Assembly: GCA_963971285.1 (NCBI GenBank)
Contig: OZ020244.1
Span: 32,116,001-32,180,000 of the forward strand
From: Astropecten irregularis
Lineage: Eukaryota > Echinodermata > Asteroidea > Paxillosida > Astropectinidae
Reading direction: 5' to 3'
DNA length: 64,000 nt
In this document: positions 44,731 through 58,792 of the stretch, in pieces
Layout of the letters: the number at the start of each line of letters is the position of its first letter
Position numbering within the stretch: the stretch's first letter is position 1
Notes under the pieces: model-generated
Database searches by the model: none
Told to the model about the DNA's origin: nothing
Seen by the model: only the letters and a program-made list of their open reading frames with translations
Translations under genes and position numbers: made by a program

Positions 44731-47149
44731 ATAGAGTACAAAAAGCAGGAGGGATTAGAGAGCACCTGTATTAAATAATTATCTTCAGATCTTACTGAAA
44801 ATGTTAAGTAATGAAATGCAAGACACCCTTTGCAGATAATATCATTGTTTTATTGCTAGTCCTGGGCTAGTTGCAGGATTCAGTGATGCAGTATTTTCTG
44901 TCATATAAACTCTCCACGGGACTTCAAAGGTAGTTCTGCCTCGGCCGTGCATTAATGCATTTTGCATGCAGGTAGATATTTACTGTATTTGGTTAGGGGG
45001 GTTGATCCTCATAAAATGAAAAGCTTTTTTTTCTCTCCCTGCAGTATGTGAAGACTATAACCCCCTTTATTTCCCCGCTCCCCACAAGATGCTGTTAGCC
45101 ATTCATGTCAAGTGCCACATCAGCGGGTTACACTGGGGTCCCCCTCGCAAAAAGGTTTTTAGTGTCTAGGGGAAGGGCAGTAATTCACCTAATGGTTCAG
45201 GAATGGACTTATAATGCCATCATATGATTATGGCCTGTCCAACTAGGGGGGCCCGGGTCTGCAAAGTTGCAGTTTGTCGCTCTTTTTAATACTTTATTTC
45301 GACCCCCCCGGCTCTATCTGTATAGCATTTGCACACCGAAGAATATTTTGACATTTTCTGACATTTTTGACCGTAACATAGCTGTGGGGTTATTGGGGAG
45401 GAAGGGGGGAGGGGGGTTATGGGAGCCAGGGTGCTACTTGTATGCATATTTGGTCGGCGACTGACTGAAGAAGAAGATGACGGATTACTTGATTTTATAA
45501 ATTCAAGTCTGATGTTGTGTGCATTGATTGGGGATTTATAATGTAAACACCAAGTCCATACTGGGAATACTGAGAGTCTGGCTTGTGTGTACAATACATG
45601 TACATAATTTGCAGGATCTACATGTACATGTATTGTACATGTATGCATGTGAAAGTGTGTATATTGAAGATTGCATTACATTGATTGCAAATTGCAATTA
45701 ATGGGATTGCTGTAGTGACACATTAAAGTGATCGTGGTGATGTAGGTGACAATAATGGCATCTTAATTTGTTTGATCAGGGGACAATTTCAGAGTCCTGG
45801 AGCTGCTCCCCTCAAAAAAAGCAAAAAATTGCTCCCTAAGTGCAACAAGGTTTGAACATTAATTAAATGCAAAGATTGGCCATTCCATGCAAATGCATTG
45901 GATGTTTTTGTTGTGCATGTGACATGTACAAAGTGGAGTGTATTTTTGGCACTAACACAAATTTGACAATTTCATGAATTGTTGGTTCTAGTAATTTTTT
46001 GTTAAATTTTTAGCAATTTTGTTTTCAGTCAAGTACCTCCATAAATTAGATCTTTAATACATGTAGGTCAATTTACACTGTAATACATACATACATTACA
46101 CACTGTACAAAAGTATGTACAGGTACAGTGCACATGTACTTAGTAGGTTTGTGATCTTTTGAATTGGGAGCTGACTAAACCTGGTCTGTTTCAGAGACTT
46201 CAATCTCTCATTTGCTTTTACCTTTAATAAATATTACATACACCTTCTGAATATTTTACAAGGACTGGTACGCACTAAAGCAGATTTGTGCACTAGTGTA
46301 TTAAGGTAAAAGAAATTTTTTCTGGGGGCGTGGGTGGGGGGCTTTTTTTTATCAGTAATCGAATACTTAGATAATTTTCTTTTTATTTGTAGGTGATTTG
46401 CATTTGTGTGTACATTTGGGAGCCCCATTTTCTCTAAAAAGCCTCCGTTTCTGACTGGAATCTGGGTGTCTGTCTTTGTTGTGTGCATGCTTTGCTTCAA
46501 CCACTAAATGCAACAGCACGTACCGTGCATAAGATTTACACAGTAATGAGGGGAGCCTGAGTGGTTTGTTGGGAGGACAAGTGCAGTATCATTGTGTAAG
46601 CTGTTGGCACTCCTGCTCAATTAGTTGAAGCGACTTTCTTTGAGGGCTCGTGGTGTTGTCATCATGATTAGATGTCCAGGATTCTCAGACAAACACATGT
46701 AAGGCCTCCACAGGCTTTGGCTTGCAAGGAGAAACCATGTGCACAGATATTTAGTCGGCAGTATCTTTACTTATAAATTGCTGGTCATGGTCAGGGTGGC
46801 CACACTCTACAATGGCAGGTGGGATGTCTGAAAGCTGCCCTGGCACCTCTGCTCATGCCGACACCTGCCATGTGATCATCTACCCATGATCGTTCTAGCG
46901 GGAAAACAAAATTAACGCTAAGTAAATTTATGTGCTAAGCGTAAGCTTCACCAGGAACCTGTCAGGGCCATTGTGAATGATTTGGAGTTTATGGTAATAA
47001 AGGTAACCCATGTTTCTGTGCTTAGTAGACTATAAATCTGTATGAAGTTGGACCCAGTAAATGTCTGTGTGCACCACCTTATACAGATTATTTCATAACA
47101 GGTGTCTTGAAACCACTTGTAATTATTAATTCGCAGATGTGGCCAAATC
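44731..47149. other. Gene-free stretch
   Basis: Low-complexity TACATG/GTACAT-rich DNA, no recognised ORF. A degenerate TGCTAAGC motif of family B lies near 46915. Confidence 0.4.
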
Positions 47150-47583
47150 TTAAAGAGGATGTTCAACACTCAACAAACCTTGCTTAATTTGTTAGAACTA
47201 TTAACCTTAAATTACTTGACATGAGAAAAAATATTAATCTCACACTAAACACCAAGACAGTCTTTTTTGATGATTTTTCTCTCAGCCCGCAAGCTTCCCA
47301 AAATTTAGATTGTCTGAATTTCATCAATGGGGACAGCATACAAATCTGTGTGATTTTGTGACGTCAGCCTTTACTCCCATATCTGATGTCACAAAATCAC
47401 ACAGATTTGTTTGCTGTCCCCATTGATGGAATTCATAGAAGCTAAATTTTGAGGAGCTTGCGGGCTGAGCCTGTTCAGAGAAAAATCAGCAAAAAATACT
47501 TTTTTTCTCATCTCAAGTAATTTAAGGATTATAGTTCTTAACAAATAAAGCGAGGTTTGTCGAATGTTGAACATCCTCTTTAA
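47150..47583. mobile_element. Long foldback element with TTAA ends
   Basis: Starts TTAAAGAGGATGTTCAACA and ends with its exact complement in TTAA. Most of the 434 bp is inverted (for example ACAAAATCACACAGATTTG in both arms). A different family from C, but the same TTAA target preference. Confidence 0.8.
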
Positions 47584-47892
47584 GATTAGAATGCAACCGT
47601 TTCTTTTGAAAATGGGCAGACTTCCACCTGAACCCCCGTACTCTTACTTTCTTATAGTGACTAGCTTATTTCTTCGCCATAGTGCATTCTACCTGCATCT
47701 TTCGTTTGATCTTTACCTGCGTGTCCCTCTGTACCCCCTTGCCACCCTTTCTGTGGCTCAGTCACATCACCTATCACTTGATTCCCTCCTTCAGCCCTGC
47801 TGCAGAATTTAAACTTGTCTCCTGTTGCCTTGGTAATTTGTCTCTCTTTGTTCCGTTCCTCCTGGTAAAAAAAAAACAACAGTACGTATGCC

Positions 47893-47950
47893 TGAGTAGC
47901 AGTATTAAGCCTTTGAGAAAGATCCAGCAAGAATTGAGATGTCAGGTCTT
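47893..47950 (-). repeat. Repeat family E, degenerate copy
   Basis: AAGCCTTTGAGAAAGATCC then AATTGAGATGTCAGGTC. Confidence 0.4.
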
Positions 47951-48638
47951 CCCTTTATTCTTTGTTTCTGTCTGCGTTTCACGGGGGGAAAATACCGCCA
48001 CCCGTGACTTTGTGTCTTTACTTTGATGAGACCGTTGACGGCATCGGCGCGGTGCCTCCCTTTTAAGCGTCCTCTCTAGAGATTGGTTTTTATGTCTTCG
48101 CATTTGTCACTTGACTGATACTGCTGAAGTGTGTAATTGCATAATCAGTCTACAGACGGTGCTGTATGTCATGCGTTGAAAGACTCTATGGGGTGGTGAT
48201 GGCTCATTGCTGAGTGCAGACATTGCAGATCAAGCCAACTGATGAATCTCAAGCACTTGATGGTGTTTGGTCTACAATGATACATGTATGTGTCCACATA
48301 CATGGCTATCTATCTGTCAAGTACACTACTGGATAGACGTTGCTGATTCACAGTTGCACAATGCTCATCCTGCGCACATCGAACAATTTAACATACCAAC
48401 GATAAATGTCGGATCAAATTAAATTCATCATAGAGTATGCCACGGTTGATTCATTGAATAGAATTCAAGTGTTTAACTGTAATATGACATGCATGTCAAG
48501 AAAGCTAATTGGGCCTGTTTGTTAATAAGCCACGAGATCAGTGATCCTGCTGATCCGGATCCCATTTTAGCTTATCCTGCATGGGATGTGGATCTGCAAG
48601 ATCACTGATCTTGTGCCGAAACAAACAGGAAAATCCAC
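47951..48638. other. Gene-free stretch
   Basis: No ORF or repeat family recognised. Confidence 0.35.
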
Positions 48639-48766
48639 AATGGAAGACTTTGGAGAACCGGTCTTCAAGTCAACAGCACACGCGCACACAATTGTGAGCA
48701 TGCTCGCGTTGTTTTGTGTGCGCGTGCGGTGTTGACTAGAAGACCGGTTCTCCAAAGTCTCTCATT
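48639..48766. mobile_element. Foldback MITE family A, copy 6
   Basis: Starts AATGGAAGACTTTGGAGAAC and ends TCTCCAAAGTCTCTCATT; centre ACACGCGCACACAATTGTG. Confidence 0.9.
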
Positions 48767-49110
48767 GCATGTGTGTACCTATCTTGCAAATGATAATCAA
48801 TATGGGCGATTCATTGGCCAATCACAATGTGCAGCAGTAATTGTGTGGACAAATACTGCACATGTGGAAAGATGCCCAGTTTGTAGACAAATTGGCCAAC
48901 GCGTAGCAAACTCATGGTGGCGCACTATTCTGAAACGCCCATGTTAATGTGAAGCATACAAATTTTTCTAAAAAATGAGCTAAAAAACAACACGGTATTT
49001 GGCTGCCATTGCCAGTGAGTAATTGAGGTCTCAATTACCAGTATACTTACATGAGTATTACAATAGCCAATTAGTGTGCATACACATCCATGAACTTGAT
49101 TTCATTCGTA

Positions 49111-49489
49111 GAGTAAAATAAAAAACTAGAGTGCACGTTTCAAATTTAACGTGCGCATTGTCTGCACTCTGGCATGGACACGCAGCTGCCATTTTTCCTG
49201 GTGTAACTTTGCAGGCGCAGTAGAGTCAAAATATCGTACTCGGATGTTACTTGATGAACTGCGCGCACTGTGGATGACGCGACGGATGACGCGACGGATG
49301 ACGCAATGTGTGGAACTTGCATTTTATGCACAGTGCTGCGCGCACGGACAGGGGTAAGAATAATGTACGCACAATTTGAAACAGGACGTGCGCGTTTGCC
49401 CTTATTTGGTTTTCTTAGGCAATGGCGCTGCATGGCCATGGTTGAGTGTATCACACGCAGAGTGCACACTCTAGTTTTTTATTTTACTC
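49111..49489. mobile_element. Terminal-inverted-repeat element with 12-bp tandem
   Basis: Ends GAGTAAAATAAAAAACTAGA and its complement. TGATTTCATT occurs in both flanks. Inside, GGATGACGCGAC is repeated in tandem near 49272-49300. Confidence 0.7.
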
Positions 49490-49618
49490 TTATGATTTCA
49501 TTTCATGGAGACTGAAGAATTCTAGATGGCTTAATATCACAATTCTGTTCTTAGAACAGTGCATGCACAGAGCTTTATAACAAGAAATGCACAGCGGCAT
49601 TCCCTTGTACAATATGTA

Positions 49619-49647
49619 AATTATTATTATTATTATTATTATTATTA
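49619..49647. repeat. (TTA)n microsatellite
   Basis: About nine tandem TTA units. Confidence 0.9.
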
Positions 49648-49852
49648 AAAAAAAAATGAAAGCCAGCATTTTAATGCTGAGTATTGTCAGCATTAAAATC
49701 AGAAATGTCAGAAATGTGTCAAAAGATTGGAGACTTCTGTTATTGTATACATGTCTAGATTCTTTGCAGAATACATGAAATTGGGTGGGCCGTTATCACA
49801 TGATCACATATTCCCGCACAGTCATACCTGAGTTGAGTTGAAATGGCTAGTT

Positions 49853-49872
49853 GGGGGGGGGGGGGGGGGGGG
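49853..49872 (+). repeat. Poly-G tract (20 G)
   Basis: Uninterrupted guanine run. Similar runs of 16 and 17 G are at 32630-32645 and 42861-42877. Confidence 0.9.
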
Positions 49873-50987
49873 AGTGTTAATATTTGATATTGTCTGCATT
49901 TTATACAGTATAATAGAATTACTTCATGCATACATGTGTGCCACATCCATACATTTTCAAGTCGTGTGACATTCATTCCCAGAACGAATGCATCGACATC
50001 AAACCCAGCTGAAATATACAGCACGAAAGGCTTAATTTGCCACGGACTACGATTTTCCAATTTTATTTTCTTACAATGATTTTTGTGCTGCGCTGTAAGA
50101 AGCAAACATATAGCCCTGTTGTCATGAATGGTCACGGAAGATGCATTAAAAAATCTTCGTAATTGGGTGCAGTTATTGAAGATACAGGGCCGTTGGTTTG
50201 ATGGCGGGGACTTGCTCAGTTTGCTGGAAGATAAATAATGTTATTCTGGGAGCCCCATCTCCGGGGACCTGGGAAAAATGTTGTGCATCGTGCATATTTG
50301 TGTCTCATATTTGTGTCTCACGTATGTCTGTGATATGGCCTTCGCCCCATTGCATTAAAGATGCACTGGGGCACCTTTATACACGTAATGTATGTCCCCA
50401 TTCAGTACACTCGCCTGATAATTCTACATGTATTGTGTGCATATTAACTACATGTACATGTCAATATGCACGTTTCAACCTGTTTCAAACCTATTGTAGC
50501 AGTACTTCACGCATTGAATTGAATTGGTTTTTATTCCATTCTTTTGTGGAGAAATTATGAGAAGCTTCTAGCTGGGATTTTTCTGTGATTTGAATTAAAA
50601 TATATAAATTATTTCCTTTGACTGCTAATTTTTTCTTTGCTTGGTGCAATTCTGTTGGGTACACACTTGTGTGATCAAAATAATCTTGATTTATTTAAAT
50701 TTTTGTGCTGTATCTTTTGACTGTCTTCATTTGCCTCATTTTGAAATGAACGGATAGATGTCTATATGCAGGTTGCTGTTTATTCCATTTGTATCCCAAA
50801 ATATTTTTCGAGATTTGTTTATTTCATTTTGAATGCCGCAAACATGTTTGTTTTTCGTGTTTCTTTTAAAAAATTAAGCGATGCCTCAAGAATGTTTTCT
50901 TATAGTGATATTCAAGCGCATTTCATCGTTTTTTTTTTTTTTTTTTTAAATATGTGAACAAAGTATCGGATGCATTTACATGAACGT
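49873..50987. other. Gene-free stretch
   Basis: No recognisable coding or repeat family. Confidence 0.35.
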
Positions 50988-51511
50988 TTAAAGGTAGTAT
51001 CGTGTATCGTACTTTGGTAGCATACCGAAACAGAAATCTTCACAGATTTACTTTTAACTTATACACTTTTACAGTGTATAAAGATGGTGATATTAATAAT
51101 AATAATAATAATAATAATAGAGCATTTATAATGCGCACAGTATCTGGATAATACCATTCAAAGACGCAGGTCTAGGAAGGTTAAAGATGGAAAGCAAGAT
51201 TGAAAAGATGTGTCTTTAGATGGAGTTTGAAGCCTTAGAGGCCAAACATATTGTTAAAATCTCTGCCTGAAATGCTGTATTTATCCAGAAAAGAGTAAAA
51301 CTAGTTATTTGTTATCATTATTTAAAAGATCAAAAATAAAATAGAAAACACTTAAGAAATACTGTGGCTGTTTTTCACGGTTTTCTCAAAAAGTGGGCAT
51401 CGTATATGGGACTGAAATTTTCACAGATGACTGTTGCTGTATCTTCCTTGATATTTTTGTCCATGAATCTGTATTTCTTTGACAAAAACCAAAGTATGAT
51501 ATTACCTTTAA
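50988..51511 (+). mobile_element. TTAA-flanked MITE family C, copy 7, with nested (AAT)n insertion
   Basis: Starts TTAAAGGTAGTATCGTGTAT and ends AAGTATGATATTACCTTTAA. Positions about 51082-51240 replace the usual GGTGGTAGAAAC region with an (AAT)n run followed by AGCATTTATAATGCGCAC, a second nested repeat. Confidence 0.8.
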
Positions 51512-51596
51512 GGTGCATTTGAAACCACCTTCTGACCACCCAGCTGCTTCTAGTTTTGCTATTCTTGATCTTGGCAGAGTAGACATCTGTTCACTA

Positions 51597-51984
51597 TTAA
51601 AGGTATAATACATGATTGGTAAAGGTCACGGAACAGCACTCGCACTTTGTCTGATCCAATGTGCATGAAATAATTTAATTAAAGCCTGTGAAAATCTGAG
51701 GTCAATCGGACATCTGTGTCACGAGAAAATGGCGAAAAACCAACTCAATTTTTTTTTATAAAACATAAAGAATGATTAAAAATGTATCTTGCCCCGAGAT
51801 TAAAATTGTTTTCGGTCTTTGTTTGACTAATTTCTGGATAAATACACCATTTCAGGCGGAAATATTTATTTTAATGGTATGTTTCTACATGTACCAGCAC
51901 CATCTTCATACCCTGAAAGTTATATGTAAAATCTGTCAACATTTTTTGTTCTGGGTATGTTACCAATCCTGCACTGTAACTTAA
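51597..51984. mobile_element. TTAA-flanked MITE family C, divergent copy 8
   Basis: Begins TTAAAGGTATAATACATGAT and ends CCTGCACTGTAACTTAA. Interior as at 17084-17463, in the opposite orientation. Confidence 0.75.
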
Positions 51985-52371
51985 AAACAAAACTCCTTAC
52001 CAATACCATAGTTATGTATGCATTGATATAGCTGTAAAGCCTGGTACATTTACATGTACATGTATTTGAAAGCAAATCCTACATGAATTTTTGGTGAGGC
52101 AACAATCAGTGTACATACTGCATTTCCTTTTGTGATGCACGAAAAAAATTCTTTACTTGGAAATTTCAACTAGTCTTGGCTTCATGAACATGTATGTACA
52201 TATGTTAAATGTATGCATTTACAACGCACTCATGAGGTACATTTATATGTAAAACTAACTTTACTTGAAACTTTCCTACTTTCCTCTAAGGCTTAAACTG
52301 GGGCATACTGAACATGCCGATTGATAGTAACATACAGTGGATTTCCCCATGTATAACATCACCAGTCTATT

Positions 52372-55300
52372 GCATTCAACCTACCCCAGACGGTTACTAC
52401 TATATGCAAATTCCCCTGCGCCAATTTGCTGCTTCGCTGAAAAGACTTGATCAACCGTGGTGCACCCTGACCTCCCACAATGCATACCGACATAGCCGCC
52501 ATGATCGTCCTTCTTTTCTCAGCGCCGCTATGAAACGGACGTGCCCTTCGTGGGCTCTTTCGATTTTCGAGTTTCCGTTTCCCGCTGCTCTTCCAAACTG
52601 TATAGACTTGATATTTTTCCTTTTTACTTATCTGATTAACCGTTACCAATAAACAGTGTTCTCTTGTGCGTTTGTTTTTGGTATTTTTCTCTCTCTTTTT
52701 CTTTGTGCATCCTACAGGTACCGTGATCCTACGTCGTCGCGGTCTATACACCTCTACGTGATGCCGGGGTAACACAGCCGGCTCTGTGCTTACGACCCGA
52801 TGAAAGGCCTATATGCGGGGGGAATGGATGAGAGTTTAACCTCATTCCCTCCGCGGTACAGCAAATCGGAATGGCCGAGTTTGGGTTCGTCCCCTCATTC
52901 CGGGCTACTGCTGCTACCACTGCCAGTCCGAAGGAATTCCGGGCGGTTAGATGCTAGGCATGCCTTGAAGGCTACGTGTCTAATTGTCCCGAAGAGGCCT
53001 ACGGCCGGGGGTAGCTCGATACCACGGTCGCTACCAGAGCGGAGGGAGAACGCTCGCTACCGGAGGCGACGAAGGATGCCGCCGCAACGGAATGACTGGC
53101 CCGGGCGTAACATGCTCCTTTTGTTTAGGAAACATTGTTACGACCCGCTCAACAGAGGCTCGCCCCGGATACGTTTTCCGGTCTCCCGAGCCGATATACT
53201 AGCTGTCTACGGGTAAGAGCCGTGATGACGTGCTTTTGCTCCCCATGTCTGCCGGGCTCGATTGCGGACGTCAGAGAGATGCCCTGTCTGCGTGCAGCCT
53301 CCAGTGGTCCTAGCTTTCATTCTGCACACTCCACGCCTTTGTCCGATGTACAAAGCCTCAGACATCAGTGTATATGAGCAGTGCTACAATCGTACCACTG
53401 CTACGCCCGAGCGAACACCATTGCGGACCTCAGAGAGATGTGTAGAGGCTCGAGCAGCCAATGAGCACCGTGACCCCACGTCCATTGTCTGGCTCTACCC
53501 AGACGGAAAGCCATGGAGAGTTCCATACACGGCTGAACTGCCAGACAGCTACTCCAGCCCGCACCATGCCACCGACTTCAACCCGCTACCATTAGCGGCC
53601 TCCAGTCGCCTATACAGGGCACGGTATGAAGGCTCACCTCGCCGAAGATCATGTGCTATAGCTGTGGGGTGAGAGAAGCGATATGCCTACCACCCCTCAG
53701 TCTGTCGAGCACGATTGCGGACGTCAAAGGGACGCTCCTTTACTACGTGGCCCAGCTGCATAGAGCTGAAAGCTTCAGGGGGTCACACACAACAAGACCC
53801 CTCAACAAGCCACACGGGGCATTACGCACGGCTTTGTTAGCCGCGCTACCATGCCCCCCTTCATTTGATACATAGATTGTCACACGCACATCCTTGCTAT
53901 TGTTGGGCTCTCCCCAAGCGGAAAGATGTGGAGAGATCTACGTACACAGCTGCACGGCCCATCGTCCATACAAGCCAGGTCAACACCGTCGGCTTTGTTC
54001 CGTGATGCATCGGCGGCCACAATCATTTGGACCCAGGCTACAGTACATGTATTACACCGACGTCCAGTGACGATTGCCGCCTGGACGCGCCCACTTATCT
54101 GGCCCTCTCCGCCCAGACCAAGCTCCATGGCGCAGTGTCTCTTTATTATAATAATAATGGACTCTTTTAATGCTTCGGTATCCGCCAAGCATGACGCTCA
54201 TTGCGCATATCTATTATTATCCTTGGTCAGCGGGCCACAATTTACAGCATACATGTAATTCTTAGCTCGAGATGGACTTTATACGAGCCTTTTCCGACCA
54301 TCGCTCAACGAAAGCAGAGAGCCTCAACGCCTGCACCAACTCAGCCGCAATAGCCCTTTACGCAGCCGAGCCCAGCCGACTGTCACCCTTAGAGTCGGAC
54401 TGTACCCGCGGTCGGACTGTCTCAAGTCGAGTCGTTCCACTTCCACGGCCGACTTGTCCTGTCCTATCCATACTGGAATCTGCTATACGCTGTACACGCA
54501 CTTCGTACTGTACATGGATCCCTTCATACTGTCCGGCTTTACTGGAGCGGAAACGATGCCGCCGGCTCGGCCCCAACTGCAGTCGACGCACCTTGGGCCG
54601 AGTTGGCCCGCGGACGACTTAAGGCTAAACTCTATGCTTCCACGGATGCATTGATGGATAATGCCGGTACTTTCTTCCTCGCGGAGCGGAAAGCTGCTAG
54701 GATTCCCATTTGCAGTTTTTTTTACCGCCCAATGGCCATGCCGGTCCGCACTATGTTCTCGGGCTCGGCCGCTTGCAGTCGACCTGCTTCATGGCGAGTT
54801 GTTCCCAGTCGAGTTGTCCAGTGCCCATGGGCCGATAACGCGTCCTACCTTAGCTCGACGCTACGGAGCGGTAACATGTACCCGAGACACGTACACTGAA
54901 TCATCGTTCACCATCGCTACCGGAACGGGAAACTGCGAGAGTCCACACGCACTGCACGTAACTGTTCAACGACCACGCACAATGCACTTCCGGGCGCATT
55001 GTACAACCGTCATTTACGGCTCGCACACTACTACAATGACTACAGCCAAGACCGCTCCGTGGCTCCACATCGGTGACCTCGGCGACCCTGGCAGTCATAA
55101 GTGTACTACATGTATCCTGTTTGGACGCTGGATAATGAATAGAGTGATAAAGGTGATTAAAATGCGAGCCTGCAAATTCGGCTAGCTCACTCGCCACGCA
55201 TGTTGTCCTGAGGTCAAAGGTCATACATGTGATAATACATGTACATGTTTTATACATGTGATAATACTTGTACATGTACTGCTCACCACATAGAGGCCCA

Positions 55301-58300
55301 AAATATATTGGGTACCGGGAGGTGACTAGTCATCCTGATCTTGTTCTACCTCCATGACCTGACGGTGTTACATAGTCTGAGATGAACCATCACTACTTAT
55401 CACGCTTGCAACATCTTCGGATCAGCTGACTTCCTCGCCTTCTCTCATCCTTATGCTTTGAAAAGTGATAAACACTGTACAAAGTATGGTATAGATTGGA
55501 ATTTTCCTCCTTCCTTTCTGTCAAATTCTAGTTACATGACGGCACTTATACAGTACCGAGTCACTACATGCCAAGGCAGGGAAGAACCCAGCATGCGTCA
55601 ACCCAGCCTACCTCCACCGTCAACTCCACAAGCTCACCGCTCGTTGCGGAATAGCTCCCGTTGACGATTGGCAACAACATTGCAGAACTCCGAAGCACCC
55701 CTTTCGGACCTGCGGACTGATTTTCGACGTCCTTGAGGCCTTAAAACCCCCATCGGCGGAAATTACAAGGCAATTTTCTTCTCTATCGGCTCTACCCAGG
55801 ACATTGAAGAATTACCATGAATAGCTGTGGCCACAGTCCCTTCCACGAAGGTCAACATTTCCAGCTTATCATAACTACCAGTATGGCCGGCTCATGCCAG
55901 CCCTCAACACGCTGGCCCTATACCCAATGGGTATGGACCCCGTCTACACGTACCCCGCATCAAACAACCTCTGCGAGCAGGACCGAAGTCGACTCGGGCC
56001 AGCCCAACGGTCCCCAGTTCCTTTCTGCAGATCGCAAACTTGGGGAACACACAGGGATTCCGACGCCTTACGTCTGGCTGTCATTCCACATCATCGGATG
56101 AGTAGGTCATCTCTGCCAATGACCTTACACCTGCTGCCACACACAACAAGACACAGTCCAGAGTTTTTGACTCCTGGTTCCTACAAACCCCTGGAAGATG
56201 TCAAAAACACCCCGCTCAGGATACCCTTAGCATCCTGAGCCTCGTGGCCCACAGGTCTTTATAGAGAATGGCAGTGACCCGACCCAACCAGGTCACATTC
56301 TCCTGGTATATGTAAACTCGCCCACAACGCCTGGCTTCTCGGCCCAGATCTCGGCGAAGGACCGAACTACGTGTTCAAATGGTCCACTCGGAGCAACCAT
56401 TGGACATCACCCACATGACGAACGCTGGACGTCAGTCACATACCCAGCATAGGCGTGAAGTCCCGACTCCAAGAACTCCAACCCCACTACAAGGATCAAC
56501 TTGGAATAGTTCCTGGTGAGGTTTGAACCCGTATCGTCCGGACTGGCGCAACGAGTAGGCCGCCACTCCGTACCAGCAATCGGAACCACAACCACTGTGA
56601 GATTCTTAGTAGCCCTGCAACACATATGCCAGCACTCTCAGTTATACCGAGAGCAAGCAAGAACATCTACACACCTACTCCTGACCTGTCACCCAGAGCG
56701 GATGGGTTGTGCCCCTCTGATCTGCGTCCCCTGGATCATCCAGGGGACGCCGGCAAGGACAACACCTCACTCCACCTTCCACTTCTCGACCGCCAATAAC
56801 GACCCCACAGGTGGTCGCTGCGACCGAGACACTCGTCTGCCCTCCTACATAGCATGTATCATGTACAAGCCATCTTAGGCGCCCCATGTCGCCTCTAAGG
56901 ACAGTACTGGCAGCGACTTACACCACGCACCGGACACACGCCTCCTCGTGCGTACGGGCAGGAAACATCTCACCACCGTCGAGAGGCAAACTAAGGGGCT
57001 CGGCCCGGACCAGTTGCGCAATGACCAGTCAATACTACCCGGGCCCGACACCCTCCACTTCACTTGGCTTGGGGCCTACGGCCCCCAAAACCAACACCCA
57101 ACACGCTGGACATCATACAAGGACCCTCACAGCGGGGCCTCACAACGACGCCTCTGTCATGGCTACCCGGTGACTGTTTATACCTTCCCCGATGTGGTGC
57201 TACGAAGATGCTCCCTCTCCTTCTCCTACTAATACACCACTAACGGCTATGGCGGACCTCTGCCTACGCACCAGCTCCACACCAGGCTCCAAGTTTCTTC
57301 TACCCGCAGCTACAGGTCTGCTTGGACTACACGCGATGTTTTCGAGGATGGCTCTCCCCTCTCAACCCATGTGGCCAATGCACACACCTCCTATGGGCCA
57401 CGTTCTACCGAATGGCCCCTAGCACACTACCGTGCATCTACTAACCTTCCTCCTGTCAGTGGTTACGCCTACGAGGACCAGTAAAATCAGGGCCCTATCG
57501 ATAGCTGAATACGCCGGATGCCACACAGCACTCGACTCCTTCCAACCATAGGCTTCCTCACCAAAACTGATGCCCTGTCTTCGAGCCACCAGACACCTCT
57601 GTATCATCTCGGACATCGCGCTCCGGTGACCCGTCAGGCAAGCTAGGGTGCCACGTCAGGGGTCTGATGTGGCACCTAGCCCAATCTAAGGACTTGAGAA
57701 GGAACCCCTCTCAGCCCTTCGCCACTACCACGAAGCCCAGCGTCGAAAGTCACGTTTATCCGCTGGATCGCCTCGACCGTCAAGTTTGCATGCCCAGTCT
57801 GCCCATCTAAACCGGGCCAGCAAACCCACTGATACATCAAGACCCAAGATGCGAGAACAGTACTCGCATCCTGGTCCTATTTCTGAGTTCTGTCATCAGA
57901 CTTGGACGAGGCAGCATGATGGAAATGTCCCCTCCATTTTCTCCTCTTGCTACCTGAGGGACGTCCTGCGGAGCGACTTAACTCATGTACGACAGGAAAA
58001 TCCTGGCTTCACCGACCTGGAAACCAGGATTCCTTCAGGCCTGCTGACAGATGGGCAAGACCTCCACGGAAGCTCTGCCCATGGCGAACTCACGATGGGC
58101 ATTGTGCCCATTATGCTAACCTGATTCATATCCACCAAACTTTCCTGGCTCTCCATGTAGCCAGCCCACCACCGTAACTCGGTGCCACTCTGCATATAGT
58201 AGTAACCGTCTGGGGTAGGTTGAATGCAGTAGACTCTCCCCCACCTGTTGTGGGTTGAGTCTACTAGTTCATACCTACCCCAGACGGTTGCGTCCCGCCC

Positions 58301-58512
58301 GTCCTCCCCACTTCTGGCCTCGAGCCTCCTGGCTTCGAAAAGAAGGACGATCATGGCGGCTATGTCGGTATGCATTGTGGGAGGTCAGGGTGCACCACGG
58401 TTGATCAAGTCTTTTCAGCGAAGCAGCAAATTGGCGCAGGGGAATTTGCATATAGTAGTAACCGTCTGGGGTAGGTATGAACTAGTAGACTCAACCCACA
58501 ACAGGTGGGGGA
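52372..58512. mobile_element. 6.1-kb GC-rich element with inverted terminal repeats, decayed retroelement-like interior
   Basis: Positions 52381-52520 recur as an exact or near-exact inverted copy at 58335-58474, including ACCTACCCCAGACGGTTACT. Further copies of this terminal motif sit at 58189-58226 and 58265-58287. The interior is clearly richer in GC than its surroundings. It has only short ORFs, many showing protein-like composition in shifting frames. Hints of a retroelement: a zinc-knuckle-like CYSCG (near 53654) and FVLYMDPFILSG (54505-54540), which resembles a reverse-transcriptase YxDD box with one Asp lost. AATAAA lies at about 52649. Inverted termini plus reverse transcriptase would fit a DIRS-like element; this is inference. 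Confidence 0.5.
53262..53735 (+). repeat. Internal degenerate repeat in the 6.1-kb element
   Basis: The phrase ATTGCGGAC(G/C)TCA(G/A)AG recurs near 53264, 53413 and 53713. Confidence 0.5.
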
Positions 58513-58792
58513 GACTTTGGCTCGTATGGAATTTATACATCCTGTAGACACATATTTTACAACCCAATATAAATGGTAATGAGAGATGCACATAAAATTG
58601 ATGCCAAAACAGGAAAACGGTGCCCGATTATGGACCATGGTCGCCAAACTTCTGAGTTTATGGGATGTCATGTTTAAACCATTGGAGGAAGCCTTCCTCC
58701 ATAGTCTTTCCTTCCGCCATGTTTAAACCAACATTGTCAATGTGTGCGTGTATAAATTTGTAGCAAACAAGAAAACAAAAATAACTTGAGTA

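Noticed and set aside
52800-57616. Numerous 60-170-residue ORFs as separate genes
   Set aside because: GC-rich DNA lowers stop frequency. The ORFs overlap in several frames inside one inverted-repeat-bounded element, with only relic motifs.
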